From Methanocella paludicola SANAE (GTDB lineage: Archaea; Halobacteriota; Methanocellia; Methanocellales; Methanocellaceae), in the NCBI RefSeq assembly GCF_000011005.1, contig NC_013665.1:2457501-2521500 (forward strand): 64,000 bases of DNA, given 5' to 3'. Under the pieces are notes generated by a model. That model was not told the DNA's origin, searched no databases, and was given only the letters and a program-made list of their open reading frames with translations. Positions 8,306 to 16,050 of the stretch are shown one piece after another; positions within the stretch are counted from its first letter, which is position 1, and the number at the start of each line of letters is the position of its first letter. Position numbers and translations under genes: made by a program.

Positions 8306-9073
8306 TCAATCCTTCAGCCGCCGCTTCATCAGCACGGCGGCAATGGCATAGAATATGAGCGTGAAGGCCGCCATCCAGACGACGTCATAGATGAACGAGG
8401 CCGAATATAGGCCCAGCGCGGCCGGACGAATGACGTTGACGGCGTGCGTCAGCGGCAGGAGCCAGGCCAGGCCCTGGACGAAGGACGGAAGCTGGTCGAG
8501 CGGGAAGAAGATGCCGGACAGCAGGAACATGGGCGACAGCAGGAGCGTAAAATAATAGTTGAAGGCGTCCATGCTCGGCACGATGGACGTGAAGAAGATG
8601 CTCAGCGAGGCGAACATGAAGCCCACGAGCACGACCACCGGAATTATAACAAGGGCTGACTCGGGCTTTGCCAGGCCCAGCGCCCAGATCACGGTGAAGA
8701 TGCAGGCGCCGCTGATCAGGCTCTTTGTGGCGCCCCAGGCCACCTCTCCCAGCACGATGTCCTCGATGGACACGGGCGTGCACAGGACCGCCTCGAAGGT
8801 CTTCTGGAAGATCATGCGGACGAACGTGGAGTAGGTGCACTCGTAGGAGGCGGCGAACATCGCGGACGAGGCCAGGATGCCCGGCGCCAGGAACTGGGCG
8901 TAGCTCACGCCGCCGATCTCTCCCACGAACAGGCCCAGGCCATAGCCAAGCGCCAGAATGAAAAGCAGCGGCTCGGCGAAATAGGGAAGGATATTGGTGA
9001 TAGCGGTCTTCTTGAATACCTCCCAGTCCCTGTACCAGATGTGGCGGGCCCTCCACGACGGCAGGTCGGTCAC
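8306..9073 (-). CDS. ABC-2 type transporter permease
   Basis: A 255-residue membrane subunit of an ABC-2 exporter (DrrB/NodJ-like). Six hydrophobic segments are visible, and the ABC-2 signature near the end reads LLSPMFLLSGIFFPLDQLPSFVQGLAWLLPLTHAVNVIRP. The GTG at 9073 overlaps the TGA of the ATPase gene (GTGA), giving translational coupling; a longer frame from 9160 runs through the ATPase gene and is rejected. Together with the upstream ATPase it forms a two-gene exporter for a drug, lipid or polysaccharide; the substrate is unknown. Confidence 0.9.
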   Translation of the reverse strand: MTDLPSWRARHIWYRDWEVFKKTAITNILPYFAEPLLFILALGYGLGLFVGEIGGVSYAQFLAPGILASSAMFAASYECTYSTFVRMIFQKTFEAVLCTPVSIEDIVLGEVAWGATKSLISGACIFTVIWALGLAKPESALVIIPVVVLVGFMFASLSIFFTSIVPSMDAFNYYFTLLLSPMFLLSGIFFPLDQLPSFVQGLAWLLPLTHAVNVIRPAALGLYSASFIYDVVWMAAFTLIFYAIAAVLMKRRLKD

Positions 9074-9975
9074 TTGACCTCCCTCCCGGTAAGCTTCATG
9101 AAGACGTCCTCCAGGGTAGCGGGCCGGACGTGCTGCGACACGCCGGTGGCCGCCTCGCACTGCCGCTGCAGGGCTCCGGCGTCATTGCCATATACGAAAA
9201 GCCGGTTTCCCACCTGCTCGATGCTGCCCGGTATCGTCTTCCGGACATCGTTAAGCGCCTGATCCGAGGGCGCGTAGAGCTCGCAGACGTTCGTGCCGAT
9301 CACCCGGCCGATGATCTCGTCGGGCGAGCCGTACTCCAGTATCTTTCCGCCGAAGACGAGGGCGATGCGGTCGCAGAGCTCCTGGGCCTCCTCCATGTAG
9401 TGGGTCGTTAGTATGACGGTCTTTCCCTCGGAGCCCAGCTTGATGACGGTGTCCCATATCTGGCGCCTCGCCGCAGGGTCGAGGCCCGTGGTCGGCTCGT
9501 CTAAGATGAGTATCCTGGGGTCGTTGATGAGCGCCCTGGCGACGCTGAGCTTGCGCTTCATCCCGCCCGAAAGGTCGTCCACCGTCGTGTCCCGCTTCTT
9601 CCCCAGGTCGAAGAACGAGAGCAGCTCGTCGATCCGTTTTTTCGATTCACGGGCGCGGAGGTCGAAGTACCGGGAGTAGACCCACAGGTTCTCGTAAACG
9701 GTAAGGTCCCGGTCAAGGTCGTCCTCCTGTGTCGCCACGCCGATGGTGCTCTTGATCTTTCTCTGGGACTGCCTCACGCTGAGCCCGTCGACCACGATGT
9801 CGCCGGAGGTGACCGGTATGCGGCAGTAGATCATCTTCATGATGGTGGTCTTGCCCGCGCCGTTGGGGCCTAAAAAGCCGAAGCACTCCGCCTCGTCGAT
9901 GGAAAAATCGACGTTGTCCACGGCCAGCAGGCTGTTGTAGTACTTGGTGACGCCCCGCCCCTCGATGATCGCCAT
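9070..9975 (-). CDS. ABC-2 type transporter ATP-binding protein
   Basis: A 301-residue ABC ATPase of the DrrA/CcmA type. Walker A is GPNGAGKTT (about 36-44), the Q loop lies in GVATQEDD, the ABC signature is LSGGMKRKLSVARAL (about 140-154), Walker B is RILILDEPTTGLDPAAR and the switch His is in ILTTHYMEEAQEL. The C-terminal 70 residues form the extra domain usual in this exporter class. It is the first gene of the pair with the permease and is preceded by an AT-rich promoter region (9976-10000). Confidence 0.93.
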   Translation of the reverse strand: MAIIEGRGVTKYYNSLLAVDNVDFSIDEAECFGFLGPNGAGKTTIMKMIYCRIPVTSGDIVVDGLSVRQSQRKIKSTIGVATQEDDLDRDLTVYENLWVYSRYFDLRARESKKRIDELLSFFDLGKKRDTTVDDLSGGMKRKLSVARALINDPRILILDEPTTGLDPAARRQIWDTVIKLGSEGKTVILTTHYMEEAQELCDRIALVFGGKILEYGSPDEIIGRVIGTNVCELYAPSDQALNDVRKTIPGSIEQVGNRLFVYGNDAGALQRQCEAATGVSQHVRPATLEDVFMKLTGREVK

Positions 9976-10132
9976 TAAATAAAACTCGATTTTTATATTA
10001 TTTCAGCGTTTCGGAAGCCCATGCTACTGTCCTTCAACCAGCAAGGCCATATAGTCGCGATTTTTTTATATACCCGTAGGCGCTAACGAATAATCTACAC
10101 GATTGTGACAACACGTTAAATTGTGATCGACT

Positions 10133-11536
10133 ATGAGGCTCGTCATGAAATTCGGCGGTACGTCGGTGGGCGACGGACCGAGGATCAGGAACGTCGCTAA
10201 GCTCGTGAAGAGGTACTACGACGAAGGGAACGAGGTCATCGCCGTAGCGTCGGCCATGACAGGCATTACCGATAAGCTTTACGAGATGGCGCAGACCGCG
10301 AAGGATACCTGCAACATCGCCGATATCGAGAAGAGCTTCAGCGAGGTGGCCTCGAGGCACGCGGCCGCCATCGACGGCGCCATCGACGACCCGGAAATAA
10401 AGAAGGAAGTCTCGCTCATCATCGAGCAGCGGCTGTCCGAGCTCAAGAACGCCCTCGTGGCAGTGTGCTATTTAGGCGAGCTGACGAACAGGTCGCTGGC
10501 CTACATCTACTCGTTCGGCGAGCGCATGAGCGTTCCCATCCTATCGGCATCGCTGCGCTCCATGGGCGTCGAGTCAGTGGCGCTTGCCGGCGGCGAGGCG
10601 GGCGTCATCACCGATAGCAAGTTCGAGAGCGCGAAGCCGGACCCCATCACCGACGTCAGGGTGAAAGAAAAGCTCATGCCACTATTAAAGAAGGGGACAC
10701 TACCGGTCGTCACGGGCTTCGTGGCCGCGAACCCGAGCGGCACCATCACCGTGCTGGGCCGGGGCGGCTCGGACTACAGCGCCTCCATCATCGGCGCGGC
10801 CATCGACGCAGACGAGATCTGGATCTACACGGACGTCAACGGCATCATGACCACCGACCCCCGGATCGTCCCCGAGGCGAGGACGCTGTCCTGCGTGACC
10901 TATCTGGAGGCCATGGAGATGTCCTACTTCGGCGCCAAGGTGCTCCACCCGAAGACCATCGAGCCCGCAGTGAAAAAAGGAATACCTGTAAGAGTCCTCA
11001 ACACGTTCCAGCCCGACCACCCGGGCACTGTCGTGCTCATGAAGGACGCCTCCGGCAACGGGAACCTCATCAAGGCCGTCACCATGATCAAGAACATCGC
11101 GTTGATAAACATCAGCGGCGCGGCGCTCTCCGGCACTCCGGGAACGGCCGGCCGCATCTTTTCGGCGCTCGGCAAAGAGGACATCAACATCATCATGATC
11201 AGCCAGGCCTCGAGCGAGTTCAACGTGTCGCTTGCCGTCGACGGCGCGCAGGCCGACCGGGCCATTGCGGCCCTCCGGAAAGAGTTCAGCGAGGACCTGG
11301 CCCATAACGTCACCTGCAACAACAACGTGTGCGTCATCGCGGTAGTCGGAGAAAGGATGGCGGGCTCGCCGGGCGTCGCCGGCAGGCTGTTCACGGCGCT
11401 GGGCGGCAGCAACATCAACATCAGGATGATCAGCCAGGGCTCCTCGGAGGCGAACATCTCCTTCGTGGTGAACAAGGACGACGCCCAGAAAGCCGTGAAG
11501 GTCCTTCACGACGTCTTTGACCTGAATAAGCTCTAA
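10133..11536 (+). CDS. lysC: aspartate kinase
   Basis: A 467-residue aspartokinase that phosphorylates aspartate, the first step toward lysine, threonine and methionine. The kinase domain begins KFGGTSVGDGPRI and includes the catalytic segments SFGERMSVPILSA, TVLGRGGSDYSASIIGAAIDADEIWIYTDVNGI and MSYFGAKVLHPKTIEPA. Two ACT domains follow (about 318-385 and 400-467), both with the SGTPGTAGRIFSAL / AGSPGVAGRLFTAL core, which in this family bind the feedback inhibitor lysine or threonine. A TATA-like tract (TTTTTTATATA) lies at 10063-10073. No neighbouring amino-acid gene is present; the only downstream partner is a tiny Cys protein. Confidence 0.96.
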   Translation: MRLVMKFGGTSVGDGPRIRNVAKLVKRYYDEGNEVIAVASAMTGITDKLYEMAQTAKDTCNIADIEKSFSEVASRHAAAIDGAIDDPEIKKEVSLIIEQRLSELKNALVAVCYLGELTNRSLAYIYSFGERMSVPILSASLRSMGVESVALAGGEAGVITDSKFESAKPDPITDVRVKEKLMPLLKKGTLPVVTGFVAANPSGTITVLGRGGSDYSASIIGAAIDADEIWIYTDVNGIMTTDPRIVPEARTLSCVTYLEAMEMSYFGAKVLHPKTIEPAVKKGIPVRVLNTFQPDHPGTVVLMKDASGNGNLIKAVTMIKNIALINISGAALSGTPGTAGRIFSALGKEDINIIMISQASSEFNVSLAVDGAQADRAIAALRKEFSEDLAHNVTCNNNVCVIAVVGERMAGSPGVAGRLFTALGGSNINIRMISQGSSEANISFVVNKDDAQKAVKVLHDVFDLNKL

Positions 11537-11585
11537 AACAAAGGTTTTTATTTTAATCCTTTTTAATTATATTTTGTGAATAGCT

Positions 11586-11726
11586 ATGCCCACCTGCTCA
11601 CAATGTAACTTCTATAAGCCTAAGGACGCGAAGAACGGCGAATGCACCAATACCGGGGTCACCATACCCGCCGACAACGACACGGCGCGGTGCCCCATCC
11701 GCATGTTCGTGCCGAAGTCGAAATGA
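11586..11726 (+). CDS. small four-cysteine protein, 46 aa
   Basis: A 46-residue protein with four cysteines in the order C-x2-C near the start (PTCSQCNFYKPKD), one in NGECTNTG and one in TARCPIRMF. The spacing C-x2-C-x12-C-x15-C and the small size recall the tiny Fe-S or zinc-binding subunits seen next to some redox enzymes, but no firm family can be assigned. It lies 50 bases after lysC on the same strand, behind a T-rich tract that may end the lysC message. It is too short for most gene finders yet has normal codon use and an intact frame. Confidence 0.6.
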   Translation: MPTCSQCNFYKPKDAKNGECTNTGVTIPADNDTARCPIRMFVPKSK

Positions 11727-11773
11727 CCACAGGGGCCGCCGTGGGTTTCATCACAGCGGTCACGGTGGATTAA

Positions 11774-11947
11774 TTTTCACCACAGGGGTTCACGGTGGTC
11801 ACGGTGGTTTTTTATATGCTGAAGGGGACTCGCTCCGCTCGCCCCTCGCAGACCTCGCCAGTTGTCCGGACATCGTGGCCTCTGTGCTTCCTCCGTGGCC
11901 CATCATAAAAATACCACTGTGACCACCGTGTACCCCTGTGGTGAAAA
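11774..11947. repeat. palindromic repeat element B (CACGGTGG type)
   Basis: An inverted repeat with arms of about 41 bases (11774-11814 and 11906-11947) separated by about 90 bases. The arms consist of tandem units of the CCACAGGGG / TCACGGTGG kind; two more such units lie just left of it (11740-11770). The loop contains the CGTGGCCTC and CTCCGTGGCCC units that also occur inside elements A, C and D. It lies between the convergent small Cys protein and the membrane protease. Confidence 0.8.
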
Positions 11948-11972
11948 ACAAACCATCGTGCCCACTGTGGTA

Positions 11973-12854
11973 TTACCGCTTCTGTTCCCTCCCGGGCGGC
12001 GCCACAGGTATGTACTCGACGCCCGGCTTCCTCGCCCCGGACTCCGCCTTGTAAAAGTCCATGAGGTCGTAGACGCTCTCGGGTATACCGACCTTGACAC
12101 AGTCGCCCAGCAGCTCCCGGGCCTTCTCGGGGAAAATGGGATAGTCGTGCGTGTACTTGCCACTCACCAGCTCCTCGATGACGAGCCCCGTCTTATCATC
12201 GCCGCACTTGCCTTTCAAGATCTCCCTGATCAGGCCTCTCATCTGCTCCAGCGCCTTACGGGCGTCGTCCGCCATGATCAGGGTACGGTCGCTTATCCTT
12301 TCGATGGGCTTCTCTTTTACCACCTTTATGATCGATGAGGCGGCGTAGGCGCCCTGGCCGTCAGTAAGCTGAGGGTCCACAGGGCCGAGGACGGCATGGG
12401 GGTCCATGAGTATCTCGTCCGCCGCAAGGGCGATGAGCGTGCCCCCGCTCATGGCGTAGTGGGGCACGATGACCCTTTTCGGGGCCGGGTGCGCCTTCAG
12501 CGCCAGCGCTATCTGCGTCGCCGCAAGGGCGATGCCGCCAGGCGTGTGCATGATGAGGTCGATAGGCGTGTCCGCCGGGGTCATACGGATGGCCCGGAGC
12601 ACTTCCTCGCTGTCGTCGATGTCGATGTAGCGGGAGAGGGGAATGCCCAGGAACGCGATGGTCTCCTGCCTGTGTATGATGGTGATGACCTGCGATTTCC
12701 GCTCCCTCGAGATACGGGTAAGGATCCGCTTCCTGGCCCGGTTAATAAAATAGCGCTGGAGGACCGGGATGATGATTATGATGACGAATAAGAGGAACCA
12801 GAAGTTCGTCAGGACGTTCCATATGGCAGTAAGCGCATCTATGGTCTGCATCAC
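11973..12854 (-). CDS. membrane-anchored ClpP-class serine protease (SDH family)
   Basis: A 293-residue protein with one N-terminal transmembrane helix (about 17-33, FWFLLFVIIIIIPVL) and a ClpP/crotonase-fold domain of the serine dehydrogenase-like proteinase family. The oxyanion segment MHTPGGIALAATQIALAL, the catalytic Ser region VPHYAMSGGTLIALAADEI and VDPQLTDG are visible. A Lys in the SIIKVVKEK stretch may be the general base, as in SppA-type Ser/Lys proteases. It is presumably a cytoplasm-facing quality-control protease. It is a single gene, convergent with repeat element B. Confidence 0.85.
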   Translation of the reverse strand: MMQTIDALTAIWNVLTNFWFLLFVIIIIIPVLQRYFINRARKRILTRISRERKSQVITIIHRQETIAFLGIPLSRYIDIDDSEEVLRAIRMTPADTPIDLIMHTPGGIALAATQIALALKAHPAPKRVIVPHYAMSGGTLIALAADEILMDPHAVLGPVDPQLTDGQGAYAASSIIKVVKEKPIERISDRTLIMADDARKALEQMRGLIREILKGKCGDDKTGLVIEELVSGKYTHDYPIFPEKARELLGDCVKVGIPESVYDLMDFYKAESGARKPGVEYIPVAPPGREQKR

Positions 12855-12921
12855 AACGGTAATTTATTTCATAGACTAATAAAAGTTGGCAAATCGTGCC
12901 GCATGTTTCCGGGCTGTCGAT

Positions 12922-13551
12922 CTAGGGATTAGGTAGCTGGCAGGCGGCCATAGGCTCCGGAGAACCTGAAGAAGACTTGGGATACGGGCGGACATCGACC
13001 TCCATCCGGCTGATTTTCTCGTAAACCTTCCTCTGTTTGTAGATCGGCCAGAGCTGGAAGAGAAAAACCGTGACCGGCTCCCACATGGCCACCCAGCCGG
13101 TGACATTCAGGGCGTTGGCGATAAGGTGGGCGACAGGATAACTGCTCGAATAATTATCGATGGCCAGGCTGGAAACCGTCGCGACCGCCAGGAACGAAAG
13201 CCCCACGATGAGCGCGAACTGGCCGTATAAATAGCGCTCCCGGAACCTGCGTTTTTGCATCAGCGTTTTATATTCGAAGTGGCTCCTGATGGCCGTTGGA
13301 ATATCCCCTGCTTCTTTCGTATCGACGGCCGTATCCGGAAGATATATGACGATCTTGAACGCGGTCTTAGCGGGGAAATCCTTGACCGTATCGACGATAT
13401 ACGTCTCCGCCTCATTGTCCAGCTCTTTTTCTCGGAATGGCGCGGGATCGAACGAGTTGAAAAACTGCCCTACCGAGGACAGTTTCATCTCGATGAGGAC
13501 CTGTCCGTTCTCTTCCCTGTAGAGTGAATCTAAACTGGCCGTCTGGTCCAT
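12922..13551 (-). CDS. hypothetical membrane protein
   Basis: A 209-residue protein I do not recognise. The N-terminal 100 residues are soluble and acidic (FDPAPFREKELDNEAETYIVDTVKDFP, with the pattern of an alpha/beta domain). Two hydrophobic helices follow at about 112-132 (FALIVGLSFLAVATVSSLAI) and 142-166 (AHLIANALNVTGWVAMWEPVTVFLF). A basic tail RRFRERY / YKQRKVYEK flanks the helices. It stands alone between the protease gene and the tRNA-Val. Confidence 0.7.
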   Translation of the reverse strand: MDQTASLDSLYREENGQVLIEMKLSSVGQFFNSFDPAPFREKELDNEAETYIVDTVKDFPAKTAFKIVIYLPDTAVDTKEAGDIPTAIRSHFEYKTLMQKRRFRERYLYGQFALIVGLSFLAVATVSSLAIDNYSSSYPVAHLIANALNVTGWVAMWEPVTVFLFQLWPIYKQRKVYEKISRMEVDVRPYPKSSSGSPEPMAACQLPNP

Positions 13552-13699
13552 GGTGTTCTTACACTATTCATTTGATACGGGAAAAAGCTATCCTGGTAAG
13601 AGGTGGGTCGTATAATAGTGATGGATTGTTGAGAGAAAAAAACTTTATTTTCATACCGCCTCCGAAGGAGGCGGATGTGTTGTTTATAAAAACACGAAG

Positions 13700-13773
13700 T
13701 GGGCCCGAAGGGATTCGAACCCCTGATCCCCGCCGTGTAAAGGCGATGTCATAGCCGACTAGACCACAGGCCC
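13700..13773 (-). tRNA. tRNA-Val (TAC)
   Basis: On the minus strand the acceptor GGGCCTG pairs with CGGGCCC, the D arm reads GTC...GAC, the anticodon loop TTTACAC gives TAC, and the T arm AGGGG-TTCGAAT-CCCTT is intact. The discriminator is A and CCA is not encoded. A good TATA box lies about 30 bases upstream. Confidence 0.96.
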
Positions 13774-13798
13774 GCTCTTCATAGATGGCCCTGCTCAC

Positions 13799-13808
13799 AT
13801 TTAAATTT
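13799..13808 (-). promoter_or_regulatory. TATA box of tRNA-Val
   Basis: The AT-only decamer ATTTAAATTT is centred about 30 bases upstream of the tRNA-Val 5' end, the usual distance for an archaeal TBP site. Confidence 0.6.
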
Positions 13809-14156
13809 TGTGGGCATAAGAGAGCACAAAAAAGCTAAAATGAATGGGAAGGATGCGAGGGGCATGGGAGGTTAAAAAAATAGATATAACCTCGCATCTC
13901 CCGTTGGGCATGGGGGTTGAGTTAAGCATAAGGGATATGCCGACCGGGCCGGAGCCTTTTTTACGTTTTTAGGGGGGTTAGGCGCCCCGGCCCTGCCGCA
14001 TATGGTGATATCTTTTGCTTATAGCACAACTGCGCCCATGGAAGCTGTTTTTCCACAGGCAATCAAGAATACCAATGGTTTGTTTATATACTTTTTCATC
14101 CATAGTCAATAAAATAGCAAAAGATGGGGAAAAATTTAAAAAAAATTGTTTTTTTA
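13809..14156. other. intergenic region with a 9-bp hairpin
   Basis: No convincing gene. A perfect 9-bp inverted repeat (GATGCGAGG at 13852-13860, CCTCGCATC at 13890-13898) encloses an A-rich loop, and the motif GGGCATGGG occurs twice (13860-13868 and 13905-13913). A T-run on the minus strand at 14130-14156 is probably the terminator of the small zinc-ribbon gene. The hairpin could belong to a small RNA; no promoter decides this. Confidence 0.4.
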
Positions 14157-14339
14157 CTAGTCGGAGCGCTCGCGGTGATGAAGCCACTTGCCATAGCGCT
14201 CCTGAAGATCCCGGCCGATGGACTGGACGTTGCCGCAATCGTCGCACACGGCGAATTTTTTACCCTCGGTCTCGAATAATACGACCTTCACCTTATGGCT
14301 CGCGCATTTCTGGCATATCATCTGTTTCAGCCCTACCAC
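14157..14339 (-). CDS. small zinc-ribbon protein
   Basis: A 60-residue protein with a four-Cys zinc ribbon: MICQKCASHKVKVVLFETEGKKFAVCDDCGNVQSIG (C-x2-C-x16-C-x2-C). The basic tail ERYGKWLHHRERSD follows. The real start may be the second Met (14321), giving 54 residues. It lies 17 bases downstream of the KaiC-like ATPase gene on the same strand and is likely the third gene of the roadblock/KaiC unit. Such ribbons often act as nucleic-acid or protein adaptors; the partner is inferred only from position. Confidence 0.72.
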   Translation of the reverse strand: MVGLKQMICQKCASHKVKVVLFETEGKKFAVCDDCGNVQSIGRDLQERYGKWLHHRERSD

Positions 14340-14356
14340 TCCCTGCGGACAGAAGC

Positions 14357-15256
14357 CTAGCTGGCCACCTTAGGCTCGTCGAGGACCTTCTCGTCGCCCT
14401 TGTAGTCCTCAATGAGCATGTGGACGATCTGCTCGGGCTCCATGTCCCCCAGGTCCGCCCTCTCCAGGTACTTTACGATGCCCTTGATCTGCTCCGCTTC
14501 CCGCTTCGGCAGGCTGGCGGCGGCGTTGTTGATGGCGAGCTTGAGATCGGGCGTGAGCTTCTTCATGCGCTTCCCGTCCATCTCGCTGGTGTCGAGCACG
14601 ATGCCGATGCCCAGCACGAAACGGTACGGGTACGTGAGCTCGCTGTGCCAGGACTGGCGGGACTTTAACACGGTCAGCATACGGTTACCGGCCGTGCCCG
14701 GGCCCAGCGTGTAGATGCGGACGATGGTGTCCGCCAGGTACATGGGAATGACGGTCTCCTCCCCGCCCTGGCCGCTGTACTCCTCGATAGTGCTCAGGAC
14801 GGTGCCGACCTTCTTCGTTTCCTTGAATAACTGCGAGACGAGCATGCGCTGCTCGTACTTGTCGTCGAAAGCCCATATGACGGGCGTTAGCGGGTCGATG
14901 ACGATGCGGGCGTGCGAGCCCTTCCAGTCGTCCACGAACTGAGGGAGCTCCTCCTTGATGAAGTCCGCCAGGTCCTTGCCGGCGGCCTCGAGGAAGACCA
15001 GCGAGCCGTTCTCGACGTGGGCGCCGATGTCCTCCCAGCCCATGCTCTTCGCCTCGGCCATGATCTGGTCCCTCGATTCCTCGAGCGTGATGTAGATGGC
15101 TTCGTTCCCCGCTTCCAGGCCTTTTCTTAAGAATTGCAGGGCCATGGTAGTCTTTCCGGTGCCGGCGGAGCCCACGAGTATGCTCGCCGAATGTTCATTG
15201 AACCCTCCGTCAAGGAGGCCGTCCAATCCCAGTATGCCAGTCTTTATCTTCTTCAT
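14357..15256 (-). CDS. KaiC-like RecA-superfamily ATPase
   Basis: A 299-residue protein with a single KaiC/RadA-like ATPase domain. It opens with the family hallmark TGILGLDGLLDGGFNEHSASILVGSAGTGKTT: Walker A is GSAGTGKTT (about 28-36). The conserved EE after strand 2 (YITLEES) and Walker B (ARIVIDPLTPV) are present. The last 75 residues are a separate helical tail (KLTPDLKLAINNAAASL...IKGIVKYLERADL). Archaeal single-domain KaiC-like proteins work in signal transduction; targets are mostly unknown. A strong ribosome site AAGGTGAAAT precedes the ATG, 5 bases after the stop of the roadblock-like gene, so the two proteins are likely produced together. Confidence 0.9.
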   Translation of the reverse strand: MKKIKTGILGLDGLLDGGFNEHSASILVGSAGTGKTTMALQFLRKGLEAGNEAIYITLEESRDQIMAEAKSMGWEDIGAHVENGSLVFLEAAGKDLADFIKEELPQFVDDWKGSHARIVIDPLTPVIWAFDDKYEQRMLVSQLFKETKKVGTVLSTIEEYSGQGGEETVIPMYLADTIVRIYTLGPGTAGNRMLTVLKSRQSWHSELTYPYRFVLGIGIVLDTSEMDGKRMKKLTPDLKLAINNAAASLPKREAEQIKGIVKYLERADLGDMEPEQIVHMLIEDYKGDEKVLDEPKVAS

Positions 15257-15260
15257 TATT

Positions 15261-15827
15261 TCACCTTGCGGCCCATCGGGGCTGGTTTTTCTCTAGCGTG
15301 AACCTGATGAACTCGTTCGCGATGTCATCGCCGTAATGGTCGGTGATGTTCCCCACGAGGTCGAAGGCGAGAACCTTCAGCTCCCCGGGATCTTTAGTGA
15401 CGATCTTCTCGAACTCCTCTTTCGAGAGCTCTCCGGCGTTCAGGTGGCTCCCGATCAGGTCCCCTACGGTCCTGATCTCCAGCATGATGGAAAGCAGGTC
15501 GTAGTCCTTTTCCAGAAAACACCCGACGATGGCGTTCTCCGCGTTATAGAGCACGACGGCGCCCTCGTCCGACTCGAAGACGACGCGGCGTATGGTGGAG
15601 CCCCTCATGGTGTTGATGGACTGGACCGCCTTTTTCATGAGCTGCATCAGGGCGTTCTCCTTCTGCCGGGGGATGCTCTTGTAGAACAGCTGCGTGACGA
15701 CGTCGCCGCTCCTGGAAGTTATGATGGCGCCGAGCGCTCCCTTCTTATCCAGTAAAAGCTGAAGGTCGGCTTCGACGTTGTTCTTCCAGTTACTGCCGTG
15801 CCGCTTTAGAGTTGGGACCTTTTCCAT
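15261..15827 (-). CDS. roadblock/LC7-like protein
   Basis: A 188-residue soluble protein. Residues about 20-120 have the order of a roadblock/LC7 domain: a helix (ADLQLLLDKKGALGAIITSRSGDVVTQLF), a central helix (ALMQLMKKAVQSINTM) and the paired strands RRVVFESDEGAVVLYNAENAIVGCFLE, then DYDLLSIMLEIRTVGDLI. The C-terminal 65 residues are an acidic helical region. The ATG at 15827 has GGAGG 7 bases upstream; a longer frame reaching 16016 lacks support. Roadblock proteins bind small GTPases or ATPases; here the likely partner is the KaiC-like ATPase encoded next. The family match is by pattern only. Confidence 0.7.
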   Translation of the reverse strand: MEKVPTLKRHGSNWKNNVEADLQLLLDKKGALGAIITSRSGDVVTQLFYKSIPRQKENALMQLMKKAVQSINTMRGSTIRRVVFESDEGAVVLYNAENAIVGCFLEKDYDLLSIMLEIRTVGDLIGSHLNAGELSKEEFEKIVTKDPGELKVLAFDLVGNITDHYGDDIANEFIRFTLEKNQPRWAAR

Positions 15828-16050
15828 TACTTGCCTCCGGCTTATGAACCTTACTATTTTTATATAATTATTTTTATAACAATTAAAGCTTTCCATAGCC
15901 CTGGTAACGTTCACGCCGCATATATTACGTAATATATTAAGTTTAACATATAAAATATTTTGGTTCAAGTGCCATATATTCGCTATAAATATAATCTTCA
16001 AAGAGTATTTGTGCAATGAACTTGCATCTATCTGGACAGGAGATGTTCAA

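Noticed and set aside
13524-13798. Overlapping frames giving GPEGIRTPDP-like peptides
   Set aside because: These are translations across the tRNA-Val gene, a common artefact.
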